From: Vicia villosa | Lineage: Eukaryota > Streptophyta > Magnoliopsida > Fabales > Fabaceae | Length of the DNA stretch: 64,000 nucleotides | Assembly (NCBI RefSeq): GCF_029867415.1 | Contig: NW_026705444.1 | Location: 62,001 to 126,000 of the forward strand | Reading direction: 5' to 3' | Part shown: positions 57,811 to 64,000 of the stretch, in pieces | How positions within the stretch are numbered: position 1 is the first letter of the stretch | Layout: every line of letters starts with the position of its first letter | Notes under the pieces: generated by a model | Told to the model about the DNA's origin: nothing | The model's input: the letters and a program-made list of their open reading frames with translations, nothing else | Database searches by the model: none | Position numbers and translations under genes: made by a program

Positions 57811-60800
57811 TGTAATACGGTGAACTGACTTTTTATTAATCGAAATGTCGCGGTAAGCAAGAGTCGCCACCGACTTTTATTTTATCCAAACATTATTCGG
57901 AAAGGCAAAAAGAAACAGAAAAAACCTTTTAAGAAATCTAAGTTCGGGGGGTAATTTATGCAAAGGGAAGGTGTAAGGCACCCTTTGCATCCATGGTTTT
58001 CCATGGGCTCTTAATTGCTTTGCTTGCTCGTTTGTTTTTTTAGAAAAAAAAATAGATGAAAGAAAAAAAAGTGGACTTTAGCTCGTAAATGAGCGTAGCC
58101 AGTTTTCGAAGAATTGTGAGAAAAAATATTAAAGATGAGCATTGCAAGGCAATTAGGGGCAATTACCTTAAACTCAAATGATAGGTCTCTTTTTAGCCTT
58201 TCAGAATGAAAGGGTCTATCCTTGCCATAAGAGGGCAGGAAGCCTTTCGTTTGGAGGTTGAAGGGTCGTCGAAGCATCCTTTGCCATAAGACTGTCCCAT
58301 GCCATAGAAGGGCAGGTAATCTAAGGCAAGGATCAGAATAAGCCATTTTTCGTTAGGCAACCAGAAGATACCTCAGCCTTTCTTCGTAGGCAACTTCCGA
58401 GGGTCGAGGTCATATTTGTGTATCGAAGGCAGCATCATTTAGGGTCGTATGACCTTTTAATTATCGAGGCAACAGGCTGGGGTATCCTCGTATTCGAGGG
58501 ACATGGCCTATTCTGCAAAAAACACGAGGCAACAGGCAACAAGGCAACAGAGAGGGTTACCCCAAAGGGTGCGTGTGCAACAATCACGTGATTATGTTCA
58601 GATATTTATCTTTTAATTAGTTATTCTAATTCAGTTTAAGGCTTGCACTCCCTAAGATTACTAACCACACAATAATATAAAGCAATAAAGGGGGCGGGAA
58701 ATTGTAACCAGCGGATCCCTTATCAGGGTTTGACACAAGTAATAATAATAAAAGGCATAAAATAAAATGAGGTTTAGGTTACCAACAACGTAACTTTGGC
58801 AATTGATAAACCCTGAAAAGGAAAAAGACAAGACAGAAAACATATAGTGCGTGCATTATCAAATTCGAGGGCAAACCTCATTAACTACAAAAGAAAATAG
58901 GGTAATAAATTAAAAATAGAATAGGGAGAAGGTACTTAGCTTGGCATTTGCCTGACAGGGTTGAGGGCAAGGGTTTGCCAGAAGCATCGACTCTGACCAT
59001 TAGGAATGAGCAAAGAAACAAATAAGGCGTGAGTGTATTATCAGATTCGAGGGCAAAGGGATTAACCCTAAAAATAAAGAATAAATAAATATAAAAATAA
59101 TAGTTAAAAAAGTGAGGGTACTTAGCTTTGTATTTGATCTGATAGGGTTGCTTGGGCGCCTTTAGGGTTGACCCTGAAAAGGCAAGGCAGAAAGAGATGA
59201 ATGCAGAACAAATCCTAACATCAAAATAATCTCGATATAATTTAAATTAAATCAGAATTAAATTACTTAACTTCGAGGTTTGTTGAAGGCGCGCGCTCGG
59301 GACAAATCATGTTGCTAACCCTGATAAAGTATAGAAGAGGAAAACAAATCAGTGTATTATCAATCCTGGTTGAGATTCAAATAGAGTGTAATGATGAATT
59401 GATTTAATTAATTATTGGTCTTGCGACCTAATTAATTAAGTCGAGACAGGAAAATTAAATCGAGTGTAAAAATAATTTTTAGGAATTTTTCGGAATTAAA
59501 ATAATGTATATTTGAATTTTTGAGAATATTTGATAATATACAATTTAAATAATATATATGTATATATATGAATTTAATACATATTAAAATTAAATTATTA
59601 ATTATAGATTATTAATTATAAATGAAGAAGGAAAAAAAATTTGAATATAAATATATTATAATTTCATAAAAAGAATTTAAAACAAATGTATATATAAAAA
59701 TAAAGAATTGTGTAATTGAAAATAAATAAAAATTATAAAAATCTTAGCTTGTAATCGTGTGTGGCAGCGCGCGTGGGAGCATGGTACACCTGCGTTGCTT
59801 GGAGCGTTAGATCTGGGGATCTGATGATCGTGTGGTTCGAGCGTGAGGGTGCATCGAGATTTTGATGGATGTGAACGCACTGGATTTGTGAGAAAACTAT
59901 GATATAGAACTTTAACAACGAAAAACAATCCCCCAGGGATCGAACCCGCGTGTTGAGGGATGAAGATACTGAAGGCAGACACTCCACCACTTAACCACTG
60001 TTATTTGCTGATATGAATGATCCTCTTATTAATATATATTGGAATAAAACGCGATAAAAAAATTGAAACAAAGAAGGATTGCGCCTCCTTTGCCTTTCTT
60101 CTTCAACGAGTTTCCTGGGCTTGGCTTCTTCACGCGATACACACAAACCTTCACCCCTGTAAAATCAATACTCAACAGAACAAATGCTAAATCAAGAATA
60201 AGGATATGGATTAACAAAAAATCGACCATTGAATCCAATGATTCCATCAGTTTTGGCTAATTTTCATTCTAACCTGATATCCCCAAATCAAAGATCCAGA
60301 ACCCTAGCAATGGTGAACCATTCAAACACGCACCAAATTCAAATTAACCATCCAGAATACTTATAAACATCATTCTAAACACAAACACATGACCAAATTC
60401 AATTTGTGATGCATGTATGACAAAAATCAGAATTGGAAAATTTGTTCAAACCGTGATCGGTAATGGTGCAATTCGATAGGCACTCGATGACTTGTGGCGG
60501 TCCAGAGTACTTCAGAGAAGGTCGAGAGTTTGATCTTGATGCTCGGAGCGACTCGAATTGGCCTCTGATTTTGCCTGCTGTGTCACTTTTTTCACGGTTT
60601 TGTGAAGCTTCTTCTTAAGGTTCTGGCTGCAAAAAAAGTTTTTTGTTTCTTAAACCTTGTGAATGTATTCTATATTTATAGTACAAGCCATTAGGTTAAG
60701 AATCATAGTTCAAATCTTTGTAATTTTAACCATGAAGATTTGATTTAGAGCCAATGTCCAAACTTGCTGTTTTTGATTTAGATTTTGTTTGGAAATAAGT

Positions 60801-61204
60801 CTCATACGATCAAAGGTCACCTAAATCTTAACCCATATATTTTAAATAACTTATTTCATAATTTATTTAATTTGTCTTTGATTTTCTATGAATAAAAAAA
60901 ATCAAAAATAAATTAATAAATAGGAAATAAAATTATCATGAAGCATGAATAAATTTAGAAGGCCCATATGAGGTCATATGTATGTTTAGTCTTTAAACTT
61001 CAGGCCCAATGGTATAAATTTTTTAAGTTTAGTCCATATTTTCCTCATGCATTTTCTTCAAAGTTTTTGATTAAATTGATTGATTTTATTTTTATTTTTA
61101 AAATGAATAAAAATTCATATAAAATCAAATAATCATCAGTAATTTGTGGTATTGATTTGAATTTGAATAGGAGAAAATGTGTGGGCAAATTTTGGGGTAT
61201 GACA
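57811..61204 (-). mobile_element. 3' LTR of minus-strand Ogre-like element B (3,394 bp)
   Basis: The minus strand opens TGTCATACCCCAAAATTTGC at 61204 and ends CGTATTACA at 57811. The conserved block is at 57960-58010, preceded by 'gagtcgccaccgac'. 'gattcgagggcaaa' phrases repeat at 58862, 59043 and nearby. It landed inside the tandem array of element A. Confidence 0.85.
59930..60000 (-). other. tRNA-like module in the LTR of element B
   Basis: The minus strand has TGGTTAAGTGG (A-box-like) and GGTTCGATCCC (B-box-like), with a variable-loop-like insert between. It looks like a Leu/Ser-type tRNA fragment, but pairing of the ends is not convincing, so not called as a tRNA gene. Confidence 0.55.
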
Positions 61205-61560
61205 GCTGCCCCTGTTCAATTTTCTTAAACCTAAAGATGTAGAGTGGTTAGTATGCCAGTCGGAATCTGAGGGTAAAAGAGGATTGAACACTAGAATGCC
61301 CAGAAATTTGCCCTCGCTGAAGTAGGGTCTTTTGTCGGAGATGGGCTTCAAGATGCCATCCGGCTTGATAGACCTGAGAATTAGAATACGTCGTAGTTAG
61401 ACCGTATCTGAAGAATATACTTAGAATGAGTCGTACGTTAGACTGAATCCACTGGGAAGTATTTGTTGGAGATTGATCGTGTCAGCACCGTTCGTAGTAA
61501 CTGAATTAGATCTTGGATTGTTTCTGAATTGTGTCTTGAATGAGTGTCAAAAGATGGGAG
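61205..61560 (-). other. Polypurine tract and proximal 3' UTR of element B
   Basis: The minus strand reads ...GAACAGGGGCAGC directly before the LTR start. No gene. Confidence 0.65.
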
Positions 61561-62130
61561 TTATAAGAATGTTTCAGAGGTCTGGGGGTCATGCTTCCAG
61601 AATGTTCATCTGATTGGAATTTTCAGAATGTCCGGGGTTCGAGCTTCCGGAATGTATATCTGATAAGAATGTTTCAGAGGTCTGGGGGTCATGCTTCCAG
61701 AATGTTCATCTGATTGGAATTTTCAGAATGTCCGGGGTTCGAGCTTCCGGAATGTATATCTGATAAGAATGTTTCAGAGGTCTGGGGGTCATGCTTCCAG
61801 AATGTTCATCTGATTGGAATTTTCAGAATGTCCGGGGTTCGAGCTTCCGGAATGTATATCTGATAAGAATGTTTCAGAGGTCTGGGGGTCATGCTTCCAG
61901 AATGTTCATCTGATTGGAATTTTCAGAATGTCCGGGGTTCGAGCTTCCGGAATGTATATCTGATAAGAATGTTTCAGAAGTCTGGGGGTCACACTTCCAG
62001 AATGTGCATCTGTTTGGAATTTTCAGAATGTCCGGGGTTCGAGCTTCCGGAATGTATATCTGATAAGAATGTTTCAGAGGTCTGGGGGTCATGCTTCCAG
62101 AATGTTCATCTGATTGGAATGATTTGTTGA
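61561..62130. repeat. Tandem array, 100-bp unit, in the 3' UTR of element B
   Basis: About 5.6 copies of a 100-bp unit starting TGATAAGAATGTTTCAGAGG; starts at 61661, 61761, 61861, 61961 and 62061. Each unit has two related halves (AGAATGTTTCAGAGGTCTGG... and GGAATTTTCAGAATGTCCGG...). Most copies are identical; the one from about 61970 has several changes. Open frames follow the repeat and are not genes. Confidence 0.96.
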
Positions 62131-64000
62131 CTTACCTGAAAGACAAAGTTAGCAGCATGCAATGCCATGATGCATGTATTTATGTGACAAGTCTCTCAAA
62201 ATAAATGAAAAACTTGTATGTTATGTATGAATTTATTATGAGGTAATGTATGCAATGTATGACTATGTTTATGATATGTGAACATGATTTATGTTGTCTT
62301 GGTTGGGAAAATAAATCTCTATGTCTTTGTGATTTTGATGTCTAATCTTGCTTTGGAGATGCTCGGCTGGGAATTCATAATTTTTGCTTGGGGATGACCA
62401 GTAACTTGATGGACCCTGATTGGTGACAAAAGTATTTGGAAGAGAGCAAAGTGTTGGAGAACCAGCAGTGTTGAAGATGTAAACTCTGTTGGGGAGTCAT
62501 GTCTTTGTCGGGACGAAAGTATTTGAAGATGATTACTCTGTGGGGGTGTGCGAATTGCCCCCAGTATTATTTGCGCAGGTTTGCCCCAGTTAATAGGAAC
62601 TTTGGAAAGATTCGCCTCGCGAGGACTCTATGAGATGTGCACTATGGGCGACATCCCCCTAGTAATCATAATCTTAGGACGACGCCCCTGACTATTTTTG
62701 CTTTTGAGAGATTCTTGGAATCTTGACTTGATTGCCCCAGATTGATTGGGCAAAACGTACCATGCCCCTTGTCTGTGTAGGAGACATTGCCTTTTTTGGA
62801 GTAATCTTTGTTGGTTTGGATAACTTTTAGTCATTAGTTGTACCCTGTGCAAATTCTTTCTGTTGCTAACATTTGAAATTATGTAGCAGAATATGTTTAA
62901 TAATACATTCATGAGATGCAACGCATACAATGTCTTGAGTTTTGAATAAACATTTGTAAAAACATGATATTTGTGACGTTTGTAAAAATGAAATATCAAC
63001 TCGGCATTTGTGGTAACCTTAAGGAGTCAGGATACCTTTTTGGTAACAGTATGCTTTCGAACTAACCATGCTTCAATTAGGACTTTCAAGGGTTGTAACG
63101 CGGCTTGGTTCACGTTTTAAGAAACAAAGGATAAAGGCTCAAAGTTTATTTATACCCACCCCTCTTCGTGATGATCTTCAGTCCTAAACTCAGTTTATTC
63201 GGCTTATGCATTCAGGTTCCAAGAGACTTTTGGATTTGCACCTTTGATAATGATGATGGTTCACAAGCAGAGAGAACTTTTGAGATGGCAGTCACTTCTT
63301 CCTTTTGGTAGTCACAACTTTGAGTTGTTCCAGAATTTATTGACTTCTTTTTTTCATCTTTTTGATATCCCTAACTTTTGCCTGAACTGTCTCTTTTGAG
63401 CTTGCAGTCAGCGGGACGCCTTGATTTTTGCCTAAGTCAATTTTTGATTTTTTGACTTAGCAGGCTTTTCTTTGTATATATGTTTTTTTTATTTTTTTCC
63501 TTTTTGCAAGATATTGACTGCCTTGTTTGATGATTGATGAACCATCATTGTCTTTTGATTGACATCTCCAACACTTCTTTGATATGCGTGGTTGAACGTT
63601 TATGATTGAAAACCTTTGTTGAAAAGTGTGCTGAATGATTCTCTTAAAATAGAATGCACAGCCAGATAAACTGAGAACTACCCTGCCCCAGGTTATGATC
63701 AAGGGTTTTAATTAGCACAAGAAAGAAACTTCTACTTCTTAGGCTCAAAGGGGTTGACGAGGGATTAACATCCTTATATCTCCACTGTTTAGGAATTGAA
63801 ACAATGCCTGTACATCGTCAACATAGTCCGTTCAAAAGCATACTGTATAAGGTTGCGGTATTGTTTTCGTCATCCTCCCTCAAAAGGTATACAACTTTAG
63901 CAGGAGTTGAATATCACAAAACATATGCAAAGTAAAGACATAATTTAAAATGAGTGATAGCGAAATAAATTACTCAAGACAAACATATGCAATGCACTGA
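62131..64000 (-). mobile_element. 3' region of element B, matches the left-end element
   Basis: Non-coding. Carries 'gccccagtt', 'gccccagatt' phrases like 2500-2720, and from about 62999 to the window end matches 2957-4090. By analogy a reduced gag should begin to appear just beyond position 64000 on the minus strand. Confidence 0.7.
62999..64000 (-). repeat. Dispersed repeat, copy 2 (matches 2957-4090)
   Basis: See copy 1 for landmarks. The final bases ('tactcaagacaaacat', 'tgcaatgcactga') correspond to 4010-4090, roughly 120 bases short of the gag stop codon in copy 1. Confidence 0.85.

Overview
This window looks like nuclear DNA from a legume, most likely one with a large genome in the Fabeae or a close relative (pea, vetch, lentil or grass-pea type). 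The evidence is layered Ogre-like Ty3/gypsy elements with very long LTRs opening TGTCATACCC, a tRNA-type primer site, GT-AG introns, MULE, LINE, Ty1/copia and Stowaway debris, and long AT-rich intergenic DNA. The species cannot be read from the sequence.

Only one ordinary host gene is convincing: a complete nine-exon XRI1-like gene on the minus strand (13650-17038, 301 residues), the plant DNA-damage-inducible and meiotic factor. A broken, rearranged 2-oxoglutarate dioxygenase lies at 43408-46007. Almost everything else is mobile DNA.

The most remarkable object is a 7,447-bp Mutator-like element (17778-25224) about 0.7 kb upstream of XRI1. It has near-identical terminal inverted repeats of about 295 bp and a perfect 9-bp target duplication. 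Its cargo is a complete 796-residue transposase (plus strand), a divergently transcribed plant-mobile-domain (PMD/MAIN-like) gene whose tail is broken by stops, and a small third gene of 127 residues that may be a stand-alone PB1-like domain. Palindromes built on GCCACC/GGTGGC occur in both termini and again in the divergent promoter.

Layout: 1-9472, minus-strand Ogre-like element with a 230-bp tandem array, a reduced gag, a primer site and a 3.45-kb LTR, inserted into a decayed MULE-OTU gene (9473-11560). 13650-17038, XRI1. 17778-25224, the intact MULE. 25234-27665, LTR-like and LINE relics. 27906-38655, an old Ty1/copia element (target duplication AAATT) carrying a nested Ogre-type LTR (31732-37474), which carries a third insertion (33120-33721). 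40560-41843, LINE relic. 43110-43389, Stowaway MITE. 43408-46007, dioxygenase pieces around a non-autonomous element. 46621-64000, stacked LTR elements: a plus-strand Ogre 3' part (48384-51822), cut by the 3' LTR of a minus-strand element (A), whose 3' UTR array is cut by another (B) that runs off the right edge.

Three Ogre-type 3' UTRs here carry unrelated tandem arrays (230, 86 and 100 bp), each built from two or four subunits of about 45-60 bp. A fourth carries only a few diverged monomers resembling the 230-bp array. The window therefore seems to show satellite-like arrays at different stages inside retrotransposon 3' UTRs.
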